Shown: positions 17,950 to 27,690, counted from the stretch's first letter. The stretch: 64,000 nt of DNA from an uncultured Alphaproteobacteria bacterium (GCA_902628835.1 CACOPD010000006.1:21812-85811); one strand, 5' to 3'. A program made the numbers and translations. The notes: generated by a model from the sequence alone, not told the origin.

Positions 17950-18035
17950 TAAAAAAATGTATTTTTGAAAATAATTAAACTTTTTTTGTTGATATGTTTG
18001 TTAATAAATTGTGCAAAATTAAATTTATTTAAAAA

Positions 18036-19142
18036 ATGAATAAAAATTCAAAACTTAATGTTTTAGGAATTATGACTGGTACATCGATGGATGGTGTTGA
18101 TATCAGTTTGATCAATACAAATGGAACTAACTTTGTTAAAATTAAATGTGAAAAATCATATAAATTAAATAAAAATTATCAAAATAAAATAAACAATCTA
18201 ATATTAAATAAACCAAAAAATAGTAATAAAATTAAGGAATATTTTTTAAAAGAAGATAATTTTGTTACAGATATACTTGAAAAGAAAATAATTTTGTTTC
18301 TAAAACAACAAAAAATTAATAAAAAAAATATAGATTTAATATCAATTAGTGGACAAACTGTTTATCATTACCCATCAAATAAAATATCTATACAATTAGG
18401 AAATGGAAAAAAAATTGCAAATAATCTTAAAATTAAAACTATAAGTAATTTAAGAGATAATGATATTAAAAATGGAGGACAGGGAGCACCAATTGGATCT
18501 TATTATCATAAGTTTTTAATACAAAAATTTAAGGAAAAAGTAGTTATAATAAATCTTGGAGGTATAGCAAATTTTTCGACTTTATTTTCAAAAAAATTAT
18601 TATCATCAGATATTGGTCCAGCAAATTGCTTAATCGACGATCTTACCAATTATTTTTTTAATAAAAAATTTGATAAGGATGGAAATTATGCAAGAAAAGG
18701 TAAGATCCATAATAAATTAATAGATAATTTTAAAAAAGATAAATTCTTTAAGAAAAATTTCCCAAAATCATTAGATAGAAATTATTTTAGAAATTACTTT
18801 AATAAACTTATTAAATTGGACAAATATGATGCACTAATGACTGCGAACTATATGACTTATATTGGATTTGAAGAATTATTAAAGAATAAAAAATTTAATA
18901 TTAAAAAGATTTTACTTACTGGAGGAGGAAGAAAAAATAAATTACTCAAAGAAATATTAGTGAATAAACTGAATAAAAAAATTGAACTTATTGATAAATA
19001 TAAAATAAATGGTGATTTAGTAGAAGCTCAAATGTTTGCATATATTGGCATGAGATCATTTAAAAATTTAGTAATAAGTAATAAAAACACTACAGGTGTG
19101 AAAAAAAATTTAAGTGGTGGAATTTTATACTTCCCAGATTAA
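18036..19142 (+). CDS. anmK: Anhydro-N-acetylmuramic acid kinase
   Basis: AnmK phosphorylates and opens 1,6-anhydro-MurNAc released from the cell wall, yielding MurNAc-6-phosphate for recycling. The 368-residue protein shows GIMTGTSMDGVD near residue 10, SISGQTVYHYP near 103, GQGAPIG near 150, NLGGIANF near 174 and LLTGGGRKN near 292. The gene has no clear ribosome site and lies alone between the structured RNA and a convergent dehydratase gene; its stop shares TTAA with that gene's stop. The usual upstream glycosidase gene nagZ is not in the window. Confidence 0.93.
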   Translation: MNKNSKLNVLGIMTGTSMDGVDISLINTNGTNFVKIKCEKSYKLNKNYQNKINNLILNKPKNSNKIKEYFLKEDNFVTDILEKKIILFLKQQKINKKNIDLISISGQTVYHYPSNKISIQLGNGKKIANNLKIKTISNLRDNDIKNGGQGAPIGSYYHKFLIQKFKEKVVIINLGGIANFSTLFSKKLLSSDIGPANCLIDDLTNYFFNKKFDKDGNYARKGKIHNKLIDNFKKDKFFKKNFPKSLDRNYFRNYFNKLIKLDKYDALMTANYMTYIGFEELLKNKKFNIKKILLTGGGRKNKLLKEILVNKLNKKIELIDKYKINGDLVEAQMFAYIGMRSFKNLVISNKNTTGVKKNLSGGILYFPD

Positions 19143-20110
19143 TTAATTAAATTTACCCAAGTCTGTTTATCAATGTTTGAGCCACACAATATTACCATTG
19201 TATTTTTACCAACAAACTTATTATTGATTTTATATTTTAATGCAGCAAGTCCAGCAACACATGCGGGTTCAAGAAATAACTTAAATTTTTTGTAACAAAA
19301 AACCATAAATTCTTTCATTTGATCATCAGAAATGGTTACCATTTCATCAATTACTTCTTTTGCTACTTCAAAAGAATATTGCTTATGTAAAGGTGCTGAA
19401 AGACTGTCAGCGATACTATTCACATTAATATTATTTAGTGGTTTGTTAGCTTTAAAACTTTGATTTAAACCATTAGCATTTTCAGGTTCAACACCAATAA
19501 TTTTAATCTTAGGATAAAATTGTTTTACATACGACGAAACACCACTTATCAATCCCCCTCCTCCAACTGAAATTAATAAATTGTCAATTTTAGTATTAAT
19601 TGATTTTAAATATTCTACAATTTCTAATCCCAAGGTAGCGCTACCTTGTAAAGTCAATGGGCCATCAAAAGGGTGAATAAAATAGTAACCTTCATTTTTA
19701 GCATTTTCAGCATCAAGAAATGCTTGTTTTGGATTTGTAAAGATAATGTTAGCACCATAATTTTTACAAGTTTGAACTCTATATTTATTTGCACTTTCGT
19801 ATAAAAAAATTTTATTTTTCAATTTAAATTGATTGGCCACAAATGAAGCAGCTATTGCATGATTTCCAGCACTAACAGCTGTAATTCCTCTGTTAAATTT
19901 ATTCTGATCTTGAGAAATTATATTATTAATCGCACCTCTTGCCTTAAATGAACCAGATTTTTGCAAAAATTCACATTTAAAAAATAAATTAGTAGAAAAA
20001 TAATTATCAATATCATCAGGACATTTTAAAAAGGGAGTTTTATTAATAAATGGTCTAATTTTTTTATAAATTTTACTAATATTATCAGCAGATAAATCTT
20101 TAGGTATCAA
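19139..20110 (-). CDS. Threonine/serine dehydratase family, PLP-dependent
   Basis: This 323-residue fold-type II PLP enzyme has the cofactor lysine K56 in GSFKARGA and the phosphate loop SVGGGGLISG near residue 185. The length matches catabolic threonine dehydratases and related serine racemases or hydroxyaspartate ammonia-lyases; it lacks the C-terminal ACT-like regulatory domain of biosynthetic IlvA. It would deaminate threonine or serine to a 2-oxoacid. It overlaps the start of the co-chaperone gene by four bases. Confidence 0.85.
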   Translation of the reverse strand: MIPKDLSADNISKIYKKIRPFINKTPFLKCPDDIDNYFSTNLFFKCEFLQKSGSFKARGAINNIISQDQNKFNRGITAVSAGNHAIAASFVANQFKLKNKIFLYESANKYRVQTCKNYGANIIFTNPKQAFLDAENAKNEGYYFIHPFDGPLTLQGSATLGLEIVEYLKSINTKIDNLLISVGGGGLISGVSSYVKQFYPKIKIIGVEPENANGLNQSFKANKPLNNINVNSIADSLSAPLHKQYSFEVAKEVIDEMVTISDDQMKEFMVFCYKKFKLFLEPACVAGLAALKYKINNKFVGKNTMVILCGSNIDKQTWVNLIN

Positions 20111-20850
20111 GGAATTCCTCTAATTTCTTTTATTTTATCATAAGCAATATTAATAGCTGCTAACTCTTTATTAGATTGTTTAATAAATTCTTTTGGCATA
20201 CCCTTAGCAATTAAATTATCTGGGTGATGTTCTTTATTTAATTTTATCCATTTTTTTCTTATTTCATTATCAGTACTCGATCTATTCACACCCAATATTT
20301 TATAAGGGTCAGATTCACTATTTTTTAAATTTGATTGGAAAATTCTTTGGAAATCTTTTTCACTAAATTTAAACGATTTAGAAATTGATCTTAAAAAATC
20401 TATTTCGCTAATTGATATCTTTCCATCAGATGCTGCAATGTAAAATAAATTATTTAATAATTCTTCCAATAAAATTTTATTAGTTGCAAATAAATTTCCT
20501 ACTTGATTTGCAATCTCTTTATAACCATACGTATCTTTTTTTGCTTCATTAAATATTTTTGCAACTTTAGAAATTTCAGACTTTGGAACTTTAAATTTTT
20601 CTTTAAATGCTCTAATTTCATCATCCGATACAATGCCATCTGACTTAGCTAATTTTGCTGCTAAAATAATAAAACTTAATGTAAAAATTTGTTGTTTTTG
20701 ATTATTATTTATTCGATTAAAATTAAATGATGATCTTGATTTAGACCTTCTATCAAAAGCACCTCCAGCCATCACACCTAGGATAGCTCCTATAGGCCCG
20801 CCTAAAGCAAATCCTGCTGCTCCACCTATAACTCTTCCCCAAATACTCAT
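20107..20850 (-). CDS. DjlA-like co-chaperone (TerB-like domain plus C-terminal J domain)
   Basis: The 247-residue protein starts with a glycine-rich, possibly membrane-inserting segment (residues 7-31). A TerB-like helical domain spans about residues 50-170, and a J domain fills the end, with DPYKILGVNRSS near residue 183 and the HPD triad near 215. J domains stimulate DnaK. DjlA proteins are membrane-anchored with this same domain order. It overlaps the dehydratase gene by four bases and the EF-hand gene by four bases, so the set is co-transcribed. Confidence 0.85.
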   Translation of the reverse strand: MSIWGRVIGGAAGFALGGPIGAILGVMAGGAFDRRSKSRSSFNFNRINNNQKQQIFTLSFIILAAKLAKSDGIVSDDEIRAFKEKFKVPKSEISKVAKIFNEAKKDTYGYKEIANQVGNLFATNKILLEELLNNLFYIAASDGKISISEIDFLRSISKSFKFSEKDFQRIFQSNLKNSESDPYKILGVNRSSTDNEIRKKWIKLNKEHHPDNLIAKGMPKEFIKQSNKELAAINIAYDKIKEIRGIP

Positions 20851-21095
20851 CTTAAAGATTCAACCATACTTTTTAATTCGTTTATTTCATTTTTAGAAAT
20901 CTTATTATCTTGATTTAAATCTATGATTTGAAAGAGCAAAATTAATGATTGTTCAATTTCTTCATATGAAATAACTCCATCATTATTTAAATCTACAAAG
21001 TTAAAATACATCTCCTCTTCTTGATTAAGTTCAATAGAAAATGAAGATGAAGAATATAAGAGTATAAATAAAAGGAATGTATTTATCCAAACCAT
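20847..21095 (-). CDS. Small secreted EF-hand protein
   Basis: The 82-residue protein begins with a hydrophobic signal segment (residues 3-20). Two EF-hand loops follow: DLNNDGVISYEE near residue 35 and DLNQDNKISKNE near 58. Both have acidic or amide residues at positions 1, 3, 5 and a glutamate at 12, so calcium binding is likely. The product should be periplasmic or lipid-anchored outside the cytoplasm. It overlaps both neighbours, linking it to a DjlA-like co-chaperone and a small membrane protein. The role is unknown. Confidence 0.8.
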   Translation of the reverse strand: MVWINTFLLFILLYSSSSFSIELNQEEEMYFNFVDLNNDGVISYEEIEQSLILLFQIIDLNQDNKISKNEINELKSMVESLR

Positions 21096-21310
21096 CTATA
21101 CATTCCGATGATACCCGCTCCAGCATAGAAAAATTGTAAAAACAAAATTCCATTATGTTTTAATTTGTAGGCCCAAATTCCAATTATTAAAGCTGAAAAC
21201 AATAATAAAGAAAAACCTATAAATTCTAATCCAATGTTAAATGCAACTAGTAGGGAATAAAGGATAGCTGTCGTAACGCCAATCCATTCTAAAAGTTTAT
21301 TTGAATTCAA
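21083..21310 (-). CDS. Small integral membrane protein of unknown function
   Basis: The 75-residue protein has two to three hydrophobic segments (about residues 8-28, 30-47 and 55-72) and ends in YRWFG. The pattern faintly resembles the last segments of PnuC-type vitamin transporters, but that is too weak to name it. It overlaps the EF-hand gene by 13 bases and follows the cold-shock gene by seven, so it is probably in the same transcript. Confidence 0.65.
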   Translation of the reverse strand: MNSNKLLEWIGVTTAILYSLLVAFNIGLEFIGFSLLLFSALIIGIWAYKLKHNGILFLQFFYAGAGIIGMYRWFG

Positions 21311-21317
21311 TTAAATA

Positions 21318-21521
21318 TTATTTTTTCTTAATATTGATTGCGTTTTCTTTTCCACGGTTTTCACCGATTTCAAATTCAACTGGCATACCTTCTTCTAATG
21401 TGTCAATACCTGCAGCTTCTAAAGCTGATACGTGAAGAAAAACATCTTTTCCTCCATCATCATTTTCTATAAATCCATATCCTTTAGTTGGATTAAACCA
21501 TTTAATTTTACCACTTGGCAT
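21318..21521 (-). CDS. cspA: Cold-shock domain protein
   Basis: This 67-residue single cold-shock domain binds single-stranded RNA or DNA. The RNA-binding motifs KGYGFIE (residues 13-19) and VFLHVSAL (27-34) are intact. AAGGAG before the ATG gives a good ribosome site. About 125 bases separate it from the divergent rlmJ gene, enough for a leader, but I recognise no known cold-shock leader structure. It heads the run cspA, membrane protein, EF-hand, co-chaperone, dehydratase. Confidence 0.95.
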   Translation of the reverse strand: MPSGKIKWFNPTKGYGFIENDDGGKDVFLHVSALEAAGIDTLEEGMPVEFEIGENRGKENAINIKKK

Positions 21522-21649
21522 ATTGTATTCTCCTTTATTTGTTATATGGGGGATTAAATTTATTTAACTTATATAAATATCGTATATTGATTTATTCAAA
21601 TCTTTAAATAACTAATAAGAAAATAATTTCAAGAAATATTTTTATTTAT

Positions 21650-22480
21650 ATGCTTAGCTATAAACACGGATATCATGCAGGAAATCATGCAGATGTAATA
21701 AAGCATATTGTCCTACTTTACCTATATAATATCGAAAAAAAGACAAATAAATCAATAAGTTATATTGATACTCATTCTGGCAATGGAATTTATAAATATA
21801 TATCAAAGTATATGGACAAAAATAAAGAGTACAAAGATGGAATTAAAAAAATACAAAATTATAAAGGTAACAACATACTAATTAAAAATTATCTTTCAAC
21901 AATAACTAAAATTACTGGTAAAAATAATTTTTATCCTGGATCACCAATATTTATATCATCTATATCAAGTAAAAAAGATAAATTATTTTTTTGTGAACTT
22001 CACAATAATGAACATAATTTATTAAAAAAAAATTTAAACAAATATACTAATATAAAAATTTTAAATACAGATGGATTTGATTATATATTTAATAAGGTAA
22101 ATAAAGAAAAAAATTATTTTGTATTTATAGATCCATCATATGAAATAAAAGATGATTTCAATAAAGTACAACTTATACTTAATAATATCGATAATCTATT
22201 TTCAAAATCTAAAATCATAATATGGTACCCTGTTTTAGATATTTTAGAAAATGATACATTTTTACAGAATATAAGAAAAAAAGGTATTAGTAATATTATT
22301 AATGTCGAAGTTCCAATAATGAAGTATGGAGACAATATTGGAATGCAAGGAAGTGGTTTATTATTAATAAATTTCACAAATAGATCTATAATGAAAAATC
22401 TTAAAGAAGTTATAAACGAAATTCAAAATATTATAAAACAAGAGGAAAATATTACTAGATCTAAATTAAGATATTTATGA
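21650..22480 (+). CDS. rlmJ: 23S rRNA (adenine-N6)-methyltransferase RlmJ
   Basis: RlmJ methylates A2030 of 23S rRNA in E. coli. The 276-residue protein opens with the family hallmark LSYKHGYHAGNHADVIKH, and the catalytic motif IV reads DPSYE near residue 160 where DPPYE is usual. IDTHSGNGIY near residue 40 is the SAM-binding loop. It overlaps the following MATE gene by four bases. Confidence 0.9.
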   Translation: MLSYKHGYHAGNHADVIKHIVLLYLYNIEKKTNKSISYIDTHSGNGIYKYISKYMDKNKEYKDGIKKIQNYKGNNILIKNYLSTITKITGKNNFYPGSPIFISSISSKKDKLFFCELHNNEHNLLKKNLNKYTNIKILNTDGFDYIFNKVNKEKNYFVFIDPSYEIKDDFNKVQLILNNIDNLFSKSKIIIWYPVLDILENDTFLQNIRKKGISNIINVEVPIMKYGDNIGMQGSGLLLINFTNRSIMKNLKEVINEIQNIIKQEENITRSKLRYL

Positions 22481-23856
22481 GTACAAAAAAAATAAATTTA
22501 CTAGATGAGGATATTTACAAATTATTTATAAAAATTGCATTACCAGCTTCTATTGGAACAATATTTAATAATCTCTATTCTTTAGTTGATACAATTTTTG
22601 CAGGAAGAATGATTTCTGAAACAGCTTTGGCGGCTATTGGTCAAACTTTTCCTGTTTATTTTATAATTATTGCTCTTGGTATAGGACTAAGTATTGCCAC
22701 AACAAGTAACGTTGCTAATTCATTAGGTGAAAAAAATATTCAAAAAGCAACTCATGCATTTTCACAGTCTTTTGTTGTAACAATTTTAGTAGGTTTAGTG
22801 ATAACTATTATTGGACTTTATTTTGGTAAAATCATTTTAGAATCTATAAATGATGATCCAGAAACTCTAAAACTTTCATCATTATATATGAATGTAATTT
22901 ATCTAGGTTCAATTATTATTCTTTTATTAATGGTATGTAATTCATGTTTATCAGCTCAAGGAGACACCATAAGTTATAGAAATGTTTTAATATTTAGTTT
23001 TTTTCTAAATATAATTTTAAATCCAATATTAATTACAGGTAAAATAATTAATTTTGAACTATTTGAACCAATGGGAATAACTGGCATAGCAATAGCCACA
23101 ATACTATCTCAAATAATTGGTCTGTTATATTTGCTATATAAAATATCCAAAACAGAGATTTTTGAAAACTTTAAAAATAATTATTTAATTCCAAAATTAA
23201 GTTTAATTAAAGAAATATCATTCCAAGCTATTCCTGCAGCATTAGGATTAATGATGATAGCACTTGGATCTTATATTTTATTATTTTTTGTTAGTCGTTT
23301 TGGCAATGATGCAATAGCAGGATTCTCATCAGCAGGACGATATGAGCAATTACTTTTTTTACCATTATTAGGATTAAGTACTGCAGTCACTGCAATTGTT
23401 GGGCAAAATTTTGGTGCCAAAAATTATGAAAGAATTTTAGAGACTTACAATAAGGCAATGATCACTGGGGTAATTATTTTAACAATAGCTGGGTTAATTT
23501 TATTTATAACAGCTGAAGACTCAATGAGATTATTTACTGATGATGCAGAAGTAATTTACTATGGATCTGTTTATCTAAAAATATATGCACTTGGTTTTCC
23601 AGCTTTTCCATTCTTTTTTATATCTAATGCATCATTCCAAGGTCTAAAAAAAGCTATAATAGTAATGTACATGGCTATACTTAGATTTGTGTTAGTCCCT
23701 ATTGTTGTAATATTATTTGTAAATAACTTTATAGAAGAAAACTATATCTATATGTTTCTTGGCTTAACTCTTGTTCATTGGATAATAGGAGTCTTATATT
23801 ATTTTTATTCTTCGAATAAAATTAGAAAAATTAAAAGTAGCTATACTACTCCTTGA
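22477..23856 (+). CDS. MATE family efflux transporter
   Basis: This is a 459-residue membrane protein with about 12 hydrophobic segments in two similar halves, as in MATE exporters that expel drugs or toxic metabolites in exchange for sodium or protons. PASIGTIFNNLYSLVDTIFAG near the N-terminus and the matching second-half stretch from about residue 249 are typical. It overlaps rlmJ by four bases and, at its 3' end, the convergent pcm gene by 16 bases. The substrate is unknown. Confidence 0.9.
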   Translation: MSTKKINLLDEDIYKLFIKIALPASIGTIFNNLYSLVDTIFAGRMISETALAAIGQTFPVYFIIIALGIGLSIATTSNVANSLGEKNIQKATHAFSQSFVVTILVGLVITIIGLYFGKIILESINDDPETLKLSSLYMNVIYLGSIIILLLMVCNSCLSAQGDTISYRNVLIFSFFLNIILNPILITGKIINFELFEPMGITGIAIATILSQIIGLLYLLYKISKTEIFENFKNNYLIPKLSLIKEISFQAIPAALGLMMIALGSYILLFFVSRFGNDAIAGFSSAGRYEQLLFLPLLGLSTAVTAIVGQNFGAKNYERILETYNKAMITGVIILTIAGLILFITAEDSMRLFTDDAEVIYYGSVYLKIYALGFPAFPFFFISNASFQGLKKAIIVMYMAILRFVLVPIVVILFVNNFIEENYIYMFLGLTLVHWIIGVLYYFYSSNKIRKIKSSYTTP

Positions 23857-24467
23857 AGATTAGGAACAAATAAAACATCATCATATTCTTCAGAAATTAT
23901 TTCATTATTTTTCTTTATATATTTAATAAGTATTTGCTTGTTATTTTTTTCAATGGGACAAATAATAACCCCTTCATTGTCAATATGAGAAAAAATTTTA
24001 TTATTTATTTTTTTTGATGCTGCAGTAAAAATAATTCTATCAAATGGTACTTGTTCAACCCAACCATTGTTACCATCATTATATTTAGAGACAATATTAG
24101 TTAATTTTAATTTATCAAAAATTTTATTTGAAGCTTCATGTAAATTCTTAATTCTTTCAATCGTATATACACGTCTTGCTAAGATTGATAATATTGCGCA
24201 TTGATAACCACTACCTGTACCTATTTCAAGTACCTTGTGATTTTTTTTTACATCAAGTAATTCAGTCATCCTAGCTACAACGTAGGGCTGACTTATTGTC
24301 TGATTGTTTTCAATTGGTAAAGCAATATTTTCATAAGCTTGATTTCTGTATGTTTCACTAATAAATTCCTCTCTTGGAATTTTTTCTATTGCAGAAAGAA
24401 CTTCAACATTACTAATTCCAGACTCTCGTAACTCCAGAATCAGTCTTATTTTTCTAACATCAAGCAC
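23841..24467 (-). CDS. pcm: Protein-L-isoaspartate O-methyltransferase
   Basis: This repair enzyme methylates isoaspartyl residues in aged proteins. The 208-residue protein has the SAM motif VLEIGTGSGYQCAIL near residue 79 and the substrate segment NQTISQPYVVARM near 57. It shares one base with the serS gene before it, keeping the alphaproteobacterial order serS-pcm; surE, which often lies between them, is absent. A second, diverged paralogue lies at 39 kb. Confidence 0.93.
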   Translation of the reverse strand: MLDVRKIRLILELRESGISNVEVLSAIEKIPREEFISETYRNQAYENIALPIENNQTISQPYVVARMTELLDVKKNHKVLEIGTGSGYQCAILSILARRVYTIERIKNLHEASNKIFDKLKLTNIVSKYNDGNNGWVEQVPFDRIIFTAASKKINNKIFSHIDNEGVIICPIEKNNKQILIKYIKKNNEIISEEYDDVLFVPNLQGVV

Positions 24468-25729
24468 TAAATAAGAGTATCAGAATTATTGAAATATTTT
24501 TTTAAAACTTCAGGTATTTTAATATTTCCATCTTCCATTTGATAATTTTCAAGAATAGCAATCAATGTTCTTCCAACTGCAAGTCCAGAACCATTAAGTG
24601 TGTGAACATAAATATTTTTATTTTCTAATTTATATCTCGTATTCATACGTCTAGCTTGAAAATCATTACAATTAGAACAACTTGAAATTTCTCTGTAAGT
24701 ATTTTCACCTGGAAGCCAAACTTCAATATCGTATGTTTTTGATGCTGAAAAACCCATATCACCAGTGCATAAAGTCATGACTCTATAATGAATGTCTAAA
24801 TCTTGAAGAATACTTTCAGCACTTTCAAGCATTCTTTCTAGTTCATTTTCTGAATGTTGTGGTTCTACTATTGAAACTAATTCAACTTTAGTAAATTGAT
24901 GTTGTCTTAACATTCCCCGAGTATCCTTACCAGCAGCACCAGCCTCTGATCTAAAACAAGGTGTATAAGAGGTTACTCTCATAGGTAATTGATTTTGATT
25001 GAGTATTTCTTCTCTAACAATGTTCGTTAAAGGTACTTCGGCCGTTGGTATTAACCAATGGTCATCACCAGCAGTAAATAAATCTTCACCAAATTTAGGT
25101 AATTGTCCTGTTCCGAAAAGAGCATCGTCTTTTACCAAAAATGGTAAACTATATTCAACATAACCATTTTCATTTGTATGCTTGTCTAACATAAAATTTG
25201 CTATTGCTCTCTCAAGTTTTGAAAGTTGATTTTTTAATAAAACAAATCTAGATCCTGATAATTTAGAAGCAGTTTCAAAATTCATTAAACCTAAATTTTC
25301 TCCTAATTCAAAATGTGTTTTTGGATTAAAATCAAATCCTGGTTTTTTACCCCATTCTTTATACTTTTTATTCTCTTCTTCATTACTTCCTATAGGTACA
25401 GTTTTATCAGCTATATTTGGAAGTCTAAAAAGAAGAGTTTTTAGTTCTTCGTCCTTAATTGTCTCAAGTTCTTTTAAATTATTAATTTTATTTTTAATTT
25501 CATCAACTTTACTCATTTCAGATGAAGCATCTTTATTTTCACTTTTAAGTTTACCTATAATTTTAGATATAGAGTTTCTTTCAGCTAATAGACTCTGGTG
25601 AACAGTCTGAGTTTCTCTTTTAATTTTATCTAGTTCTAAAATTTTATTTGATATTGGTTTCTCCCCTCTATGCTTCATATAATTATCAAACTCTGTAGGA
25701 TTTTCTCTGATAAAATTAATATTATGCAT
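24467..25729 (-). CDS. serS: Seryl-tRNA synthetase
   Basis: Class II synthetase of 420 residues charging tRNA-Ser. The N-terminal long coiled-coil arm covers about residues 30-105. Motif 2 is FRSEAGAAGKDTRGMLRQHQF near residue 258, and motif 3 is GSGLAVGRTLIAILENYQ near 380. It overlaps the tatC stop by one base and the pcm start by one base. Confidence 0.97.
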   Translation of the reverse strand: MHNINFIRENPTEFDNYMKHRGEKPISNKILELDKIKRETQTVHQSLLAERNSISKIIGKLKSENKDASSEMSKVDEIKNKINNLKELETIKDEELKTLLFRLPNIADKTVPIGSNEEENKKYKEWGKKPGFDFNPKTHFELGENLGLMNFETASKLSGSRFVLLKNQLSKLERAIANFMLDKHTNENGYVEYSLPFLVKDDALFGTGQLPKFGEDLFTAGDDHWLIPTAEVPLTNIVREEILNQNQLPMRVTSYTPCFRSEAGAAGKDTRGMLRQHQFTKVELVSIVEPQHSENELERMLESAESILQDLDIHYRVMTLCTGDMGFSASKTYDIEVWLPGENTYREISSCSNCNDFQARRMNTRYKLENKNIYVHTLNGSGLAVGRTLIAILENYQMEDGNIKIPEVLKKYFNNSDTLI

Positions 25730-26484
25730 TACTTATCTTTATTTTTTTGAATTAGTTTTGCAATATAAATTGAAACTTCGTATAAAAATATAATTGGCAA
25801 AGCTAAACTTATTTGACTAAATGGATCAGGAGGAGTTAAAAATGCAGCTGATAAAAATGCTAATACAATTGCATATTTTCTAAATTTTTTAAGTGATTCG
25901 TAAGTTACCATACCTACTCTGGCCATTAATGATAAGACTACAGGCAGCTGAAATGCTAGACCAAAAGCAAAAATAAACCGCATCATGAGAGATAGATACT
26001 CTCCCATTTTTGCTTCTAATCGAATAGGAACACCACTAGATCCGAGATTTTGATATGATAAGAAGAAAGACCATGCCAAAGGTGCAATAATATAATAAAC
26101 CATGGAGCCGCCTGCAAAAAATAAAATTGGGGTCGCAACTAAGTAAGGTAAAAAAGCTCTCTTTTCTTTTTTGTATAGTCCTGGTGCTATGAACCTCCAT
26201 ATTTGTATTGCAATTAATGGAAATGAAAAAAATAAAGCGAAGAAAAATGCAATTTTTAATTCTGTAAAAAAGGCTTCTTGTAAAGCAGTATATATAAAGC
26301 CCTGTCCTTTATCTTTATCAAATAGTTCTACGAGAGGATTGGCTAAAAACGCAAAAAGTTCATCAGCAAAGTAGAAGCAAATAATAAATATTATTAAAAT
26401 ATATAAAAAACTCCACAATAATCTCTTTCTTAACTCTGTAAGGTGCCCTATTAGAGACATTTCTTCAAATTTTTCTTCAGCCAT
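25729..26484 (-). CDS. tatC: Sec-independent protein translocase TatC
   Basis: TatC is the receptor of the twin-arginine pathway and recognises the RR signal peptide of folded proteins. The 251-residue protein has six membrane segments and opens with the conserved HLTELRKRLLWS; FIAPGLYKKEKR near residue 89 is also conserved. It follows tatB by 14 bases in the order tatA-tatB-tatC. Confidence 0.96.
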   Translation of the reverse strand: MAEEKFEEMSLIGHLTELRKRLLWSFLYILIIFIICFYFADELFAFLANPLVELFDKDKGQGFIYTALQEAFFTELKIAFFFALFFSFPLIAIQIWRFIAPGLYKKEKRAFLPYLVATPILFFAGGSMVYYIIAPLAWSFFLSYQNLGSSGVPIRLEAKMGEYLSLMMRFIFAFGLAFQLPVVLSLMARVGMVTYESLKKFRKYAIVLAFLSAAFLTPPDPFSQISLALPIIFLYEVSIYIAKLIQKNKDK

Positions 26485-26498
26485 TACAAAACAATTAA

Positions 26499-26813
26499 TT
26501 ATTTTTTATTTGAAAATTCATCCTCAGTCATTTTTACTGTTTCTTGAACTTCTTTTATCTCATTTTTAAAATTTTTTTTGATATTAATACCGTCTTTGAT
26601 TTTTTTAACTTCTTTTACAGATTTAGCTAATTCTTTAATTTCTTCTTCTTCAGCAATTTCATTTATAGATGATTTAAACTCAGAAGACATTTTTTTAATA
26701 TATTTTGTAAAAGACCCAACTTGTTTAATGAATTTTGGAAGATCTTTTGGGCCAACTACTACAACTACTATTATCCCAATTAAGAAAATTTCACTCCAAC
26801 CAAAAGTAAACAT
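26499..26813 (-). CDS. tatB: Twin-arginine translocase subunit TatB
   Basis: The 104-residue protein has one N-terminal membrane helix (residues 6-21), the VGPKDLPKF hinge and a charged amphipathic helix, as TatB requires. It works with TatC in binding precursors. It starts five bases after tatA. Confidence 0.93.
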   Translation of the reverse strand: MFTFGWSEIFLIGIIVVVVVGPKDLPKFIKQVGSFTKYIKKMSSEFKSSINEIAEEEEIKELAKSVKEVKKIKDGINIKKNFKNEIKEVQETVKMTEDEFSNKK

Positions 26814-26818
26814 TACAT

Positions 26819-27004
26819 TTACTTTTCTTCGTCGTTTTTATTCTCTAAATTTTTATCTTCTTTTTTTTCTTCGTCTGACATTCCTCTTTTGAATGATTTG
26901 ATCCCTTTTGCCATATCACCCATTAGTTGAGGTATCTTACCTCTACCGAAAAGAAGCAGAACTATAACGAGTACAATTAATAATTGCCAAATACTAGGTG
27001 TCAT
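26819..27004 (-). CDS. tatA: Twin-arginine translocase subunit TatA
   Basis: The 61-residue protein has a single membrane helix, the FGRGKIP hinge near residue 19 and the amphipathic stretch [16 protein letters not shown], all hallmarks of TatA, the pore-forming subunit. The charged tail is short. It is preceded by scpB, as in other alphaproteobacteria. Confidence 0.95.
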   Translation of the reverse strand: MTPSIWQLLIVLVIVLLLFGRGKIPQLMGDMAKGIKSFKRGMSDEEKKEDKNLENKNDEEK

Positions 27005-27054
27005 ATGCCGCTTATACGGAAACTAATAAAAAAAACAAGAAATAATAAAGTTAG

Positions 27055-27690
27055 CTAAGAATTTTGAATAAAATCATCAATATTATTTTCATCATCTTGT
27101 TCTAAATTTTCATTGCTTTGTAAATTTTCATCATTTTTAGCAAGATCACTAATAGTTGCAATTGCTGCACGTTTATCAAGAAAACCACTAGCCTTTAATT
27201 CATCATTATTAGGTAAATCCGATAAACTATTTAATCCAAAATGTTCAACAAACAAATCTGTGGTAGACCATAAAGTGGGTTTACCTGGTATACTTTTCCT
27301 ACCTGAAGGACGTATCCAACCTATTTCCATCAAATGATCTAGAGAACCTCTACCCATTTGAACACCCCTAATATTTTCAATTTCTGATCTTGTTATTGGT
27401 TGTTGATAGGCAATTATAGATAATGTTTCAAGTGCTGCTCTTGATAATTTTCTTTTCTGTGTTTTAAAAATAGTTAATTCATCACTGAGATCTTCAGCAG
27501 TCCTAAATGACCATTTGTTACCAGTTTTAATTAAATTTATACCTCTATTTTTGTAAAAATCTTTAATTTCTTGTAATTGATTACTTATATTATTTTTATC
27601 TTTAATTTTTTCTTTTAGATCATTTTCATCAAGTGGTTCACCTGATGCAAATAATATAGCTTCTAAAATTTTAATGTCTTTATTATCCAT
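27055..27690 (-). CDS. scpB: Segregation and condensation protein B
   Basis: ScpB forms the SMC-ScpAB condensin complex that compacts and separates chromosomes. The 211-residue protein has two winged-helix domains; RAALETLSIIAYQQPITRSEIE near residue 84 is characteristic (quoted in part: LETLSIIAYQQPITR). It overlaps scpA by eight bases. Confidence 0.94.
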   Translation of the reverse strand: MDNKDIKILEAILFASGEPLDENDLKEKIKDKNNISNQLQEIKDFYKNRGINLIKTGNKWSFRTAEDLSDELTIFKTQKRKLSRAALETLSIIAYQQPITRSEIENIRGVQMGRGSLDHLMEIGWIRPSGRKSIPGKPTLWSTTDLFVEHFGLNSLSDLPNNDELKASGFLDKRAAIATISDLAKNDENLQSNENLEQDDENNIDDFIQNS

